A program made the position numbers and the translations under genes. 11,480 bases of DNA, taken from SURF-24 sp964537965. Lineage in GTDB: Bacteria; Bacteroidota; Ignavibacteria; Ignavibacteriales; SURF-24. The stretch is taken from assembly GCA_964537965.1 (NCBI GenBank), contig CAZIDB010000152.1, forward strand, positions 1 to 11,480. The letters are read 5' to 3'. Under the pieces are notes generated by a model. It saw nothing but the letters and a program-made list of their open reading frames with translations. It ran no database searches and was not told the origin of the DNA. Of the stretch, positions 1-7,158 are shown in pieces; the first letter of the stretch is position 1, and every line of letters begins with the position of its first letter.

Positions 1-115
1 CTGTTGATTTTATAAAGATCGGGAAATTTGTTTAATGAAATTATATTTTACTCAATAACTTCTAATTTTAAGATTTACATTTTACATGCAACTGTAAAGA
101 AGAATGAACTAATAT

Positions 116-144
116 TTGCGAAATTATATTATTCCATTTATAAT
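116..144 (+). promoter_or_regulatory. Possible sigma-70-like promoter before wecB
   Basis: A perfect TATAAT lies at 139-144. Seventeen bases upstream is TTGCGA (116-121), which matches the TTGACA consensus at four of six positions. The element is about 48 bases before the first ATG of the epimerase gene, a reasonable leader length. The region is very AT-rich, so a chance match is easy. If the host belongs to the Bacteroidota its main sigma factor may prefer a different consensus. This is a motif match only. Confidence 0.3.
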
Positions 145-191
145 TACCCACAAAATTTTATGAATTAAAGGAAGGTTTATAAAAGTTATTG

Positions 192-1331
192 ATGAAAAAA
201 ATTATGGTTCTTTTCGGTACACGCCCGGAAGCAATTAAATTAGCACCGGTAATTCAAGAATTAAAAAGAGAAAAACGTTTCAAAACTTTAGTATGCTCTA
301 CAGGTCAACATAGAGAAATGCTTAGACAAGTATTGGATATCTTTAAAATAAAAATTGATGATGATCTTGATCTGATGAAACCAAATCAGGATTTGTTTGA
401 TATTACTGTAAATTCTCTTACAAAACTTAAAATGGTTTTAATAAATCAAAAACCCGATTTATTATTAGTACAGGGAGATACCTCAACTGCTTTTATTGCA
501 GCACTTGCAGCATTTTATACAAAAATCAAAATTGGGCATGTTGAAGCTGGATTAAGAAGTTATAATATTTATAGCCCTTACCCTGAAGAAGCAAATAGAA
601 GGTTTATTTCAGTTATCGCAAATTATCATTGGGCTCCAACTAATGATTCAAAAAATAGTCTATTGTCTGAGGGTGTCCCTGCTAAAAATATCAGCGTAAC
701 CGGTAATACTGTAATTGATGCTTTGCTTCAGGTAAAAAGACTTCTTCAAAAGCAGGGAGTATCAAAAAAGTTAGAAAAAGGATTGCTAAGGTACTTACCA
801 AAAAATATCAGCAGCAAAAAATATATACTAATAACAATGCATAGAAGAGAGAAATTCGGAAAAGAATTTAAAGATGTCCTTTACACTATTAAGAAATTAG
901 CTGAGACCAACCCTTACTTAAACTTTATTTACCCAGTGCACTTAAATCCTAATGTTAAAGGACCTGTGCACGAAATCCTGGATAAGTCAGCAAACATTTA
1001 CCTTATTCCACCACAGGATTATTTAAATTTTATCTACCTGATGAGTAAATGCCATTTTATTATGAGTGATTCCGGAGGAGTACAAGAAGAGTGTTATGTA
1101 TTTAAAAAACCGGTTATGGTTATGAGAGACGTTACCGAACGAAATGAAGCTATCAGAGCAGGTTATGCATTTCTTGTAGGTAGTGATCCAATTAAAATTA
1201 TCCGGCAATTTAATTTAATTCAAACAAGATTAAAGAATGGATATCATTTCTTCAAGACTAAAAATCCCTTTGGTGATGGAAAAGCATCACATAGAATAAT
1301 AAGTATTATTAGAAACAATTTTAGGGGGTAG
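192..1331 (+). CDS. wecB: UDP-N-acetylglucosamine 2-epimerase (non-hydrolysing)
   Basis: This cytoplasmic enzyme interconverts UDP-GlcNAc and UDP-ManNAc, supplying ManNAc-type sugars for surface polysaccharide. The 379-residue product has the family length and shows its motifs in order: GTRPEAIKLAP at the N-terminus, STGQHREML, VQGDTST, HVEAGLRS, YSPYPEEANRR, TGNTVIDAL, TMHRRE, YPVHLNPNV and SDSGGVQEE. Counting from the ATG at 192, D96, E118, E132 and H217 line up with the catalytic residues D95, E117, E131 and H213 of E. coli WecB (alignment by eye). The YSPxPEEANR stretch fits true WecB better than the FnlC/WbjD branch. A TTG directly before the ATG (189) could be an alternative start. A GGAAGG at 170-175 is a rather distant ribosome binding site. 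It is the first gene of the visible cluster. The family call is secure; the exact polysaccharide is unknown. Confidence 0.93.
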   Translation: MKKIMVLFGTRPEAIKLAPVIQELKREKRFKTLVCSTGQHREMLRQVLDIFKIKIDDDLDLMKPNQDLFDITVNSLTKLKMVLINQKPDLLLVQGDTSTAFIAALAAFYTKIKIGHVEAGLRSYNIYSPYPEEANRRFISVIANYHWAPTNDSKNSLLSEGVPAKNISVTGNTVIDALLQVKRLLQKQGVSKKLEKGLLRYLPKNISSKKYILITMHRREKFGKEFKDVLYTIKKLAETNPYLNFIYPVHLNPNVKGPVHEILDKSANIYLIPPQDYLNFIYLMSKCHFIMSDSGGVQEECYVFKKPVMVMRDVTERNEAIRAGYAFLVGSDPIKIIRQFNLIQTRLKNGYHFFKTKNPFGDGKASHRIISIIRNNFRG

Positions 1332-1349
1332 AAATACAGTGTATTTCTA
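1329..1349. repeat. 9-bp perfect inverted repeat overlapping the wecB stop
   Basis: TAGAAATAC (1329-1337) and GTATTTCTA (1341-1349) are exact reverse complements around a 3-base centre, and the first arm begins with the wecB stop codon. The stem is AT-rich and is not followed by a run of T, so it is a weak candidate for an intrinsic terminator. It could be a small RNA hairpin protecting the 3' end. The rest of the 121-base gap to the next gene shows nothing recognisable. Confidence 0.4.
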
Positions 1350-1452
1350 TGACAAAATTTAATCAATGTTGATAAATATTATTACTCTAATGGAGTTCCA
1401 CCTATTATTTTCTTAATTTTAGTCTCAATTTTTACAAGCCTTTAATTAAGAA

Positions 1453-2601
1453 ATGATTGAAAATCGTGATATAGTAATTTTTGGAGATGATTGGGGTAGA
1501 TTTCCCTCAACTATACAGCATATAGGAAGAATTCTATCTGAAAAGAACAGAATATTATGGATAGGATCACTTGGTTTAAGAAAACCAGAGTTCAAGTTTA
1601 AAGACTTAAAACGTATATATGAAAAAGCTAGATCAATTTTTAAAAAAAAGGAAATAATTAATGATAAAGCTGCTGTAATTGAATTACATCCATTCATCCT
1701 TCCATTTCATGATAATAAATTTATTCGAAGTTTAAACAAATACTTTCTGATTAATGCAATAAGAAAAAAAATAAAGGAATTGAACTTTACGAAACCAATT
1801 CTTTTAACATCTTCTCCAATAGTCGGAAAGTTAATAGGATATTTCGGGGAATCATCTTCCCATTATCTTTGTCTTGATGATTATACTTTATTCGAAGGTG
1901 CTTTCAAATCATTAACAATTCTTGAAAATGATTTATTAAAAAAAGTTGATAGTTGTTTTTCTGTCTCAAAAGTTTTAATGGAAAACCGTATACCAACTTC
2001 CGGCAAAAATTATTTTTTACCACAAGGAGTTGATACTTTACATTTCAATATAAATCAATCATCGATACCAGATTCAGTTAAATCTCTTAAAAAGCCAGTG
2101 ATCGGATTTTTTGGATTATTAGCTCCTTGGATTGATATTGAATTAGTCAGTAAAGCTGCTATTAAATATCCTGAATACTCATTTTTAATTATTGGGAAAA
2201 AAGCCACTGAAATATCCAATCTTGAAAGTATAAGTAATTTAAAATACATTGGTGAAGTTCCATATACTGACTTGCCTAAGTATGCAAAATGTTTTGATGT
2301 GGGTTTAATACCATTTAAAGTAAATGATTTAACAATAGCTGCCAATCCAATTAAACTTTTAGAATATTTATCAATAGGTATTCCGGTCGTTTCAACAAAA
2401 TTACCCGAGGTTGAAAAATTTAAAGATTTTATTTTTGTAGCGGAAAATGAAGATATTTTCTTGAACCTTATCAAAGATGCAGTAAACGATAATAATATGC
2501 AACGAAATCATTTGCGTATGAAAGAAGCTGAAAAATATTCTTGGTATACTATAACTGAACTTGTTGCCGATAAAATAATAGAAATCGAAAATGAAAAATA
2601 G
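1453..2601 (+). CDS. GT-B fold glycosyltransferase, TuaH-like
   Basis: This is a probable cytoplasmic glycosyltransferase adding a sugar from a nucleotide donor to a growing lipid-linked oligosaccharide. The 382-residue product has the two Rossmann-like halves of a GT-B enzyme. The N-terminal acceptor half begins with DIVIFGDDWGRFPST and includes a CLDDYTLFEGA stretch near residue 140. A linker carries FLPQGVDT (about 188-195). The donor half begins PVIGFFGLLAPWIDIE (about 215-230), followed by FLIIGK, YIGEVPYTDLPKYAKCFDVGLIPF (about 265-288) and the donor-binding segment NPIKLLEYLSIGIPVVST (298-315) with the conserved glutamate E304. The overall pattern recalls TuaH-like teichuronic-acid glycosyltransferases, but donor and acceptor cannot be read from sequence. 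No clear Shine-Dalgarno precedes the ATG. It lies 18 bases upstream of the next glycosyltransferase, so the two are probably co-transcribed. The DNA is visibly more AT-rich than the right half of the window. Confidence 0.82.
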   Translation: MIENRDIVIFGDDWGRFPSTIQHIGRILSEKNRILWIGSLGLRKPEFKFKDLKRIYEKARSIFKKKEIINDKAAVIELHPFILPFHDNKFIRSLNKYFLINAIRKKIKELNFTKPILLTSSPIVGKLIGYFGESSSHYLCLDDYTLFEGAFKSLTILENDLLKKVDSCFSVSKVLMENRIPTSGKNYFLPQGVDTLHFNINQSSIPDSVKSLKKPVIGFFGLLAPWIDIELVSKAAIKYPEYSFLIIGKKATEISNLESISNLKYIGEVPYTDLPKYAKCFDVGLIPFKVNDLTIAANPIKLLEYLSIGIPVVSTKLPEVEKFKDFIFVAENEDIFLNLIKDAVNDNNMQRNHLRMKEAEKYSWYTITELVADKIIEIENEK

Positions 2602-2619
2602 AATAATTTATTAAAGTAT

Positions 2620-3834
2620 ATGAATTTTATAATAGTGACACAATATTATCCTCCAGTTATAGGAGGTGGTTCACAGCGCAGTGTAGGATTTGTTGAGGAA
2701 TTAAATAAAAAAGGGATTAATGTTTATGTAATTACTCCGTTCCCAAGTTATTTAATGAGTAAAGAACAAACCAAAACCAAGTTTAAGTTGTATGAAAAAA
2801 CAATTGAAAAGGAAATAACCGTATACAGAACATTTGTTTATGCGAATGATAGAGGGAATTTTTTAAAAAGGATGCTCTATTACTTGAGCTTTACATTTTC
2901 ATCAACTATAGTAATTCTTTTAAAATTGGCTAAAATTGATTATGTGTTTACTGTATCACCTCCATTATTTACTGGAATTACAGGTATCATTGTTAAAAAG
3001 TTAAAAAAAGTAAAATTTATTTTTGACATTGGAGATTTATGGCCTGAATCAGCTATTCAACTTGGATTTTTAAAAAACAAGTCCGCAATTCATATGGCAG
3101 AGTGGCTGGAAAAGAAAATTTACAAACACAGTGATATTATAAATATAACGACAAGAAAAACATTTGATAAAGTTAAGGCTTTGCATCCGTATATAAAAAA
3201 ACTCCTTTATATTCCAAATTTTGTTGACTGTGATTCATTAATTGGAAAAGAAAAGAATTACTCAATTATTAAAAAGCATGGTCTTCAAAATAAGATTGTA
3301 GTTGGTTATGCAGGAAATATTGGTAGTGCACAGGGATTAAATATAATGATAGCTGCAGCTAAACTCACAAAGAATTATTCCAATATTGTCTATTTAATTA
3401 TTGGAGACGGCGTTGATAAAGAACTAATTGAAATGAATATATTAAAATACAATCTCGAAAATGTTCTTCTGTTGCCACCGGTTTCAAGAGAAGAAATAAG
3501 AGAATATATTTCAATTTTTGATTTAGTCGTTATTCCATTGGTTAAGAATGAATTATTTAAAATTACAATTCCATCAAAATTATATGAAAGCATGGCGGCT
3601 GAAATACCGGTTCTAATTTGTGTAGATGGTGAAGCACGAAGAATTGTTGAAGAATCCAATTGCGGTTATTACGTCGAACCTGAAAATGGGAATATGCTCG
3701 CACAAAAGATTTTGGAATATTCGGATAACCGAATTAATAAAGAGTTGGGTAAAAACGGAAGAAAACGAGCAGAAGATGAGTTTGACCGAAAAAAAGTTAT
3801 TGATAGATTTTTTCACGAATTATCAAATGAATAA
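2620..3834 (+). CDS. GT4 family glycosyltransferase, WbuB-like
   Basis: This 404-residue GT-B enzyme resembles the WbuB group, several of which transfer N-acetyl-L-fucosamine or related amino sugars in O-antigen and capsule synthesis. Visible features are the N-terminal QYYPPVIGGGSQRSVGFVEE (8-27, with the glycine-rich loop), TVSPPLFTGITG (111-122), FDIGDLWPESAIQLGFL (135-151), the donor-half start VVGYAGNIGSAQGL (227-240), LIIGDGVDK (259-267), and the nucleotide-sugar segment TIPSKLYESMAAEIPVL (316-332) with conserved E323. A short hydrophobic stretch near 88-104 may help membrane association. No Shine-Dalgarno is visible before the ATG. The neighbouring epimerase is WecB-like rather than an L-FucNAc synthase, so L-FucNAc specificity should not be assumed. 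Family confidence is high; substrate is unknown. Confidence 0.85.
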   Translation: MNFIIVTQYYPPVIGGGSQRSVGFVEELNKKGINVYVITPFPSYLMSKEQTKTKFKLYEKTIEKEITVYRTFVYANDRGNFLKRMLYYLSFTFSSTIVILLKLAKIDYVFTVSPPLFTGITGIIVKKLKKVKFIFDIGDLWPESAIQLGFLKNKSAIHMAEWLEKKIYKHSDIINITTRKTFDKVKALHPYIKKLLYIPNFVDCDSLIGKEKNYSIIKKHGLQNKIVVGYAGNIGSAQGLNIMIAAAKLTKNYSNIVYLIIGDGVDKELIEMNILKYNLENVLLLPPVSREEIREYISIFDLVVIPLVKNELFKITIPSKLYESMAAEIPVLICVDGEARRIVEESNCGYYVEPENGNMLAQKILEYSDNRINKELGKNGRKRAEDEFDRKKVIDRFFHELSNE

Positions 3835-3890
3835 GAATTAAATCCTTGAGGATATAACTGTTTTACAAATAAGTATAAACGTTAGTTATT

Positions 3891-5297
3891 TTGCCTAAAA
3901 AAATCGAAATATTACTTTTATTGCTTACAGACTTCCTGATGATTTGCATCAGCTGGTTCGTATTTTATTATGTCAGGGTAGAAGCAGGACTTGTTTCTTA
4001 TGTACTTAAACCTTCTCTTCTGTTGCCGGGATTTGTGATTTACTTTTACTGGTTCCTCATTTTCATTTTTGTGGGGATGTACAGAACGTGGTTTGCTCTT
4101 TCCCGCTTTGATGAACTATCGACTTTATTTAAAGCTTCATTCTTTGGCGTCTTTATTTTGTTTGTTCTTATCTTTGCAGATGATATGGCTAAACCTGATG
4201 CAACTGCTAAAAGCCGTTTTTTAATTTTTATTTACTGGGGATTATTCTTGTTCTGCGTAGGAACCGGCAGACTGTTTATCCGCGCTTTGCAGCGTCAGTT
4301 ATTAATTAAAGGATACGGCAGAAAGAATGCATTGATTGTGGGATTTAATCCCCGCGCTACTAACTTACACGACCAGATACTTTATTATAAAGCTTTAGGT
4401 CTTGATGTTGTCGGATACATTTCTACTAATGGATTTTCTAAAAAAGACAGTTATAAAAATGTAACTGTGGTTGGTAAGGTAAATGAACTTGATGTTAAAA
4501 TTGATGAATTGAACGTAAGGGAAATAATTATAGCGCTTGAGAAAAACCAGGAAGATATTATTCTTGATGTTATTTCAAAATGCGATTCCAAGAATGTCTC
4601 TATTAAAGTTGTGGCGGATTTGTATGAAATTATTAGTGGACAGGCACGTACATCCTTGATTTATGGCTTTCCTCTGATTGATATTAATCCGCAGTTAATG
4701 CCCGAATGGGAAAAGAAAATAAAAAGACTGATGGATATTATTATTTCTCTGGTGATACTCTTAGTAACTTTTCCTGTTACTCTTTTAACTTCAATTGCAA
4801 TTAAAGCAGAAAGTAAAGGTCCGGTTTTCTATAAACAAAAAAGATCGGGAATGGGTGGAAAAGAATTTAGTATAATAAAATTCCGCTCAATGAAGCAGGA
4901 CGCTGAAAAGCTTACAGGACCTGTCTGGTCTCAAAAGAATGATCCAAGAATTACAAGAGTAGGAAGGTTTATCCGCAAAGTAAGGATTGATGAAATTCCC
5001 CAGATGTTTAATATTCTGAAAGGTGAGATGAGTCTTGTTGGACCAAGACCGGAACGCCCATTCTTTGTTGAGAAATTAGCAGAGGAAATTCCTCTTTATA
5101 AAAAGAGATTAAAAGTACGGCCCGGTGTAACCGGATGGGCACAGGTTAAACATAAGTATGATGAAAATATTGAAGACGTAAAAACCAAGCTTCGTTACGA
5201 TCTTTTTTATATTGAAAATATGTCTCTAAGAATGGATTTAAAAATAATTTTCAGGACAGTATTTGTTGTTCTTTTTGGCAAAGGACATTTTGAATAA
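3891..5297 (+). CDS. Polyprenyl-phosphate sugar-1-phosphate transferase (WcaJ/WbaP-type)
   Basis: This is the likely initiating enzyme: it transfers a sugar-1-phosphate from a nucleotide sugar to undecaprenyl phosphate at the inner face of the cytoplasmic membrane. The 468-residue product has the standard long architecture. There are hydrophobic N-terminal helices (about 5-27, 43-63, 83-98 and 108-128), a Rossmann-like domain (about 145-250, starting NALIVGFNPRA), and a C-terminal catalytic domain from about 276. That domain has the proline-broken membrane helix after KRLMD (P295), GPVFYKQKRSGMGG (310-323), IIKFRSMKQDAEK (328-340), the catalytic Asp-Glu pair D367/E368 in RIDEIPQ, MSLVGPRPERP (380-390) and RPGVTGWAQV (410-419). 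I chose the TTG at 3891 because the reading PKKIEILLLLLTD is normal for the N-terminus; the next Met is at residue 17, inside the first helix. No ribosome binding site is evident. The sugar (glucose, galactose or an N-acetyl sugar) cannot be fixed. Confidence 0.93.
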   Translation: MPKKIEILLLLLTDFLMICISWFVFYYVRVEAGLVSYVLKPSLLLPGFVIYFYWFLIFIFVGMYRTWFALSRFDELSTLFKASFFGVFILFVLIFADDMAKPDATAKSRFLIFIYWGLFLFCVGTGRLFIRALQRQLLIKGYGRKNALIVGFNPRATNLHDQILYYKALGLDVVGYISTNGFSKKDSYKNVTVVGKVNELDVKIDELNVREIIIALEKNQEDIILDVISKCDSKNVSIKVVADLYEIISGQARTSLIYGFPLIDINPQLMPEWEKKIKRLMDIIISLVILLVTFPVTLLTSIAIKAESKGPVFYKQKRSGMGGKEFSIIKFRSMKQDAEKLTGPVWSQKNDPRITRVGRFIRKVRIDEIPQMFNILKGEMSLVGPRPERPFFVEKLAEEIPLYKKRLKVRPGVTGWAQVKHKYDENIEDVKTKLRYDLFYIENMSLRMDLKIIFRTVFVVLFGKGHFE

Positions 5298-5335
5298 AAA
5301 AATAGAAACAGATTATTTGCTGCTCTATAATTGAA

Positions 5336-5377
5336 GTCATTATGTTGTCAAGTGTTGTCATTAAGTAGTCATTTAGT
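5336..5377. repeat. TGAC-type repeats upstream of the S23 gene, minus orientation
   Basis: Read on the minus strand, four TGAC words occur here. On the plus strand they are GTCA at 5336, 5347, 5357 and 5368, so they are spaced 11, 10 and 11 bases. The stretch 5357-5377 is, in reverse complement, nearly the same as the core of the 35-bp repeats downstream of the gene (for example 5843-5865), differing by one 2-base indel and one substitution. The two blocks therefore form an inverted pair around the four-helix-bundle gene. Confidence 0.7.
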
Positions 5378-5406
5378 GGTGTTTGTTGTGATATTTTGGA
5401 GGCTTT

Positions 5407-5808
5407 ATGAATTTGGAAGAACTTCAGGTTTATCAGAAAGCTATGGAAACTGGTGAGCAAATTTGGAAGATTGTAATGCAATGGGATTATTTTTCAAAAG
5501 ATACTATTGGAAAACAACTTGTTAAGGCAATTGATTCTGTTGCTGCAAATTTATCAGAAGGATTTGGCAGGTATTTCTATAAAGAAGAAAAACAGTTTTG
5601 TTATTATTCCAGAGGATCATTATTCGAAAGTAAAACCTGGATTACAAAAGCTCATAATAGAAATTTAATTGAGGATACAATTTTTAAAAATTTGGTTAAA
5701 GAAATAAACAGGATTGGAATAAAACTTAACAATTATATTACATCAATCGGTAAGAAAAGAAATTATTCAATACAACCTAATGACTCAAATGACGGTGAAG
5801 CCGAATGA
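5407..5808 (+). CDS. Four-helix-bundle protein, S23 family
   Basis: The product is a small 133-residue protein of the family first described from intervening sequences of 23S rRNA genes (S23/IVS protein). Its biochemical role is not established. Recognition rests on LEELQVYQKAMETGEQIWKI (helix 1), IGKQLVKAIDSVAANLSEGFGR (34-55, the family hallmark), YKEEKQFCYYSRGSLFESK (58-76) and two further amphipathic segments to about residue 113. Family members typically run to roughly 115-125 residues; here the last dozen residues (QPNDSNDGEAE) are polar and are encoded by a degenerate copy of the downstream repeat. The stop codon lies in the first full repeat unit. A strong GGAGG at 5398-5402, four bases before the ATG, contrasts with the poor sites of the preceding genes. 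No rRNA is present, so this is a free-standing copy. It is unlikely to be a polysaccharide enzyme. Confidence 0.88.
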   Translation: MNLEELQVYQKAMETGEQIWKIVMQWDYFSKDTIGKQLVKAIDSVAANLSEGFGRYFYKEEKQFCYYSRGSLFESKTWITKAHNRNLIEDTIFKNLVKEINRIGIKLNNYITSIGKKRNYSIQPNDSNDGEAE

Positions 5809-5914
5809 CTAAAAATGACAACTTAATAACGCGAAGTGAATGACTAAAAATGACAACTTAATGACGCGAAGTGAATGACTAAAAATGACAACTTAATGAC
5901 GCGAAGCGAATGAC
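5803..5914. repeat. 35-bp direct tandem repeat, three copies plus a 7-bp stub
   Basis: Units start at 5803, 5838 and 5873, each 35 bases, with a 7-base partial at 5908-5914. Copies are nearly identical: the first has TAAC where the others have TGAC, and the third ends in C rather than T. Within a unit, TGAC words recur at spacings of 10, 11 and 14 bases. A degenerate fragment (TGAC at 5781 and 5790, then a GAAG) lies just upstream, inside the end of the S23 coding region. Units are contiguous with no spacers, so this is not a CRISPR array. Confidence 0.93.
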
Positions 5915-6003
5915 ATTTAATTAGCAAATTTAAATAATCAAAGTTCTGAAGTAACAATTAAAATAATTGAAATAAACTAACTGACAATTTTCCGGAGAAT
6001 GTT
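5915..6003 (+). promoter_or_regulatory. AT-rich leader with ribosome binding site for the aminotransferase
   Basis: After the repeats there are about 90 AT-rich bases ending in a good Shine-Dalgarno, GGAG at 5994-5997, six bases before the ATG at 6004. This fixes the aminotransferase start. I could not identify a convincing promoter. The S23 cassette separates this gene from the upstream transcription unit, so a promoter here would be expected if the cassette blocks read-through. Confidence 0.45.
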
Positions 6004-7107
6004 ATGAAAATTCCAATGGTCGATCTTAAAACTCAATATGAAACTATTAAAGATGAGGTTAATTCTGCTGTTAAAGAAGTAATTGAATCAACACAGTTTA
6101 TTCTTGGTAAAAAAGTTGGCGAGTTTGAAAAAAATTGTGCGGAATATCTCGGAGTAAAACATGCAATTGCATGCGCAAGCGGAACGGATGCATTACAAAT
6201 TGCTATGATGGCATTGGATATTAAACCAGGTGATGAAGTTATAACAACTCCTTTTACGTTTGTTGCCACTGCAGAAACTATTGCCATTATCGGTGCTGTT
6301 CCTGTTTATGTTGATATAGATGAAAAAACATATAATATTGATCCTTCAAAAATTGAAGCTGCTATAACTCCTAAAACTAAAGCAATTATTCCGGTTCACC
6401 TGTACGGACAATCTGCAGATATGGATGCAATTATGGCTATTGCAAAAAAATATAATCTTTTTGTGATTGAAGATGCTGCTCAATCTTTTGGTACTGATTA
6501 TGAGGGAAAGAAAGTCTGTGGAATAGGTGACATTGCATGTACAAGTTTCTTCCCAAGTAAAAACCTTGGCGCTTATGGTGATGGCGGAATGATGTTCACT
6601 AATGATGATACGCTAAATCAAAAATTAAGAATGATTGCTGCTCACGGCTCAAAAGAAAGATATGTTCACGAAGTTCTTGGGGTCAACTCAAGATTGGATA
6701 CATTACAGGCTGCTATACTTGATGTTAAATTGAAATATATTGACAAATGGAATAAAGCACGGGCAAAGAATGCTGATCTTTACAGGGAAAAACTAAAAGA
6801 TGCCAAAGCAGTTACTCCTTATGTCGCTGAATATTCAACTCATATTTATCACCAGTTTACATTAAGAGTTGAAAACAGGAAAGAGTTAGCAGAACATTTA
6901 ACCTCCAAAGGAATACCTTCTGCAGTTCATTATCCAATTCCATTGCATCAGCAGCCGGCATTTAAAGATGACAGCAGAAAATTTGATTTACCTGTTGCAG
7001 AGAAAATTGCCAAAGATGTTATTTCTTTACCAATGTTCCCTGAACTTACTGAAGAGCAGATTGATTATATTGCGAATGCAATAAAAGAATTTGTCGGTAC
7101 AAAATAA
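6004..7107 (+). CDS. DegT/DnrJ/EryC1/StrS sugar aminotransferase, WbpE-like
   Basis: This PLP-dependent aminotransferase converts a nucleotide-linked keto-sugar to an amino sugar. The 367-residue product has the full family pattern: ASGTDALQIAMMAL (58-71), PGDEVITTPFTFVATAET (75-92), VYVDIDEKTYNIDP (101-114), IPVHLYGQSADMDAI (129-143), VIEDAAQSFG (154-163, with D157 and Q160 for the cofactor ring) and SFFPSKNLGAYGDGG (181-195), where K186 should form the Schiff base. VNSRLDTLQAAIL and AVHYPIPLHQQPAF complete the set. The last two and the ACTSFFPSK context closely resemble Pseudomonas WbpE, which acts on UDP-3-keto-GlcNAcA in the ManNAc3NAcA pathway (comparison from memory). The dehydrogenase, oxidase and acetyltransferase of that pathway are not in the window, so the substrate is inferred. 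A 3-amino or 4-amino sugar role in another pathway remains possible. Confidence 0.9.
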   Translation: MKIPMVDLKTQYETIKDEVNSAVKEVIESTQFILGKKVGEFEKNCAEYLGVKHAIACASGTDALQIAMMALDIKPGDEVITTPFTFVATAETIAIIGAVPVYVDIDEKTYNIDPSKIEAAITPKTKAIIPVHLYGQSADMDAIMAIAKKYNLFVIEDAAQSFGTDYEGKKVCGIGDIACTSFFPSKNLGAYGDGGMMFTNDDTLNQKLRMIAAHGSKERYVHEVLGVNSRLDTLQAAILDVKLKYIDKWNKARAKNADLYREKLKDAKAVTPYVAEYSTHIYHQFTLRVENRKELAEHLTSKGIPSAVHYPIPLHQQPAFKDDSRKFDLPVAEKIAKDVISLPMFPELTEEQIDYIANAIKEFVGTK

Positions 7108-7158
7108 ACTTTTTTAATAAACCTTTGTATAAACTGTAAAACATTATTGAGAAACACG

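Larger units (their letters stand above)
5312..5938. other. Candidate repeat-bounded cassette carrying an S23-family gene
   Basis: The interval includes the S23 gene, the inverted TGAC-type repeat blocks on both sides, and a possible outer inverted pair, ATTTGCT (5315-5321) against AGCAAAT (5923-5929). It interrupts a run of polysaccharide genes and has its own strong ribosome binding site. This resembles a small inserted unit, but no transposase, target-site duplication or integrase site is visible. The outer pair is short and AT-rich and may be chance. Mobility is inference. Confidence 0.3.

Noticed and set aside
3..35. Possible 3' end of an upstream coding sequence (ten codons, then TAA)
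   Set aside because: An open stretch ends at a stop near the left edge, but ten residues are too few to recognise a family, and AT-rich sequence gives such frames by chance.
69..99. Short inverted repeat (TTTAC ... GTAAA) in the left-edge intergenic region
   Set aside because: Five-base arms in AT-rich DNA are expected by chance and no T-run follows.
1390..1416. Eight-codon leader peptide before the TuaH-like gene
   Set aside because: It is very short, without a ribosome binding site or attenuator structure; chance is the simplest explanation.
2055..2474. 139-codon open frame on the minus strand inside the TuaH-like glycosyltransferase gene
   Set aside because: It lies wholly inside a well-supported gene on the other strand and its translation shows no family pattern.
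3626..3841. 71-codon plus-strand frame overlapping the end of the WbuB-like gene
   Set aside because: It is out of frame with a clear glycosyltransferase C-terminus and has no motif or ribosome binding site.
5803..5914. CRISPR-like array of three repeats
   Set aside because: The 35-bp units abut directly with no variable spacers, and there are no cas genes nearby.
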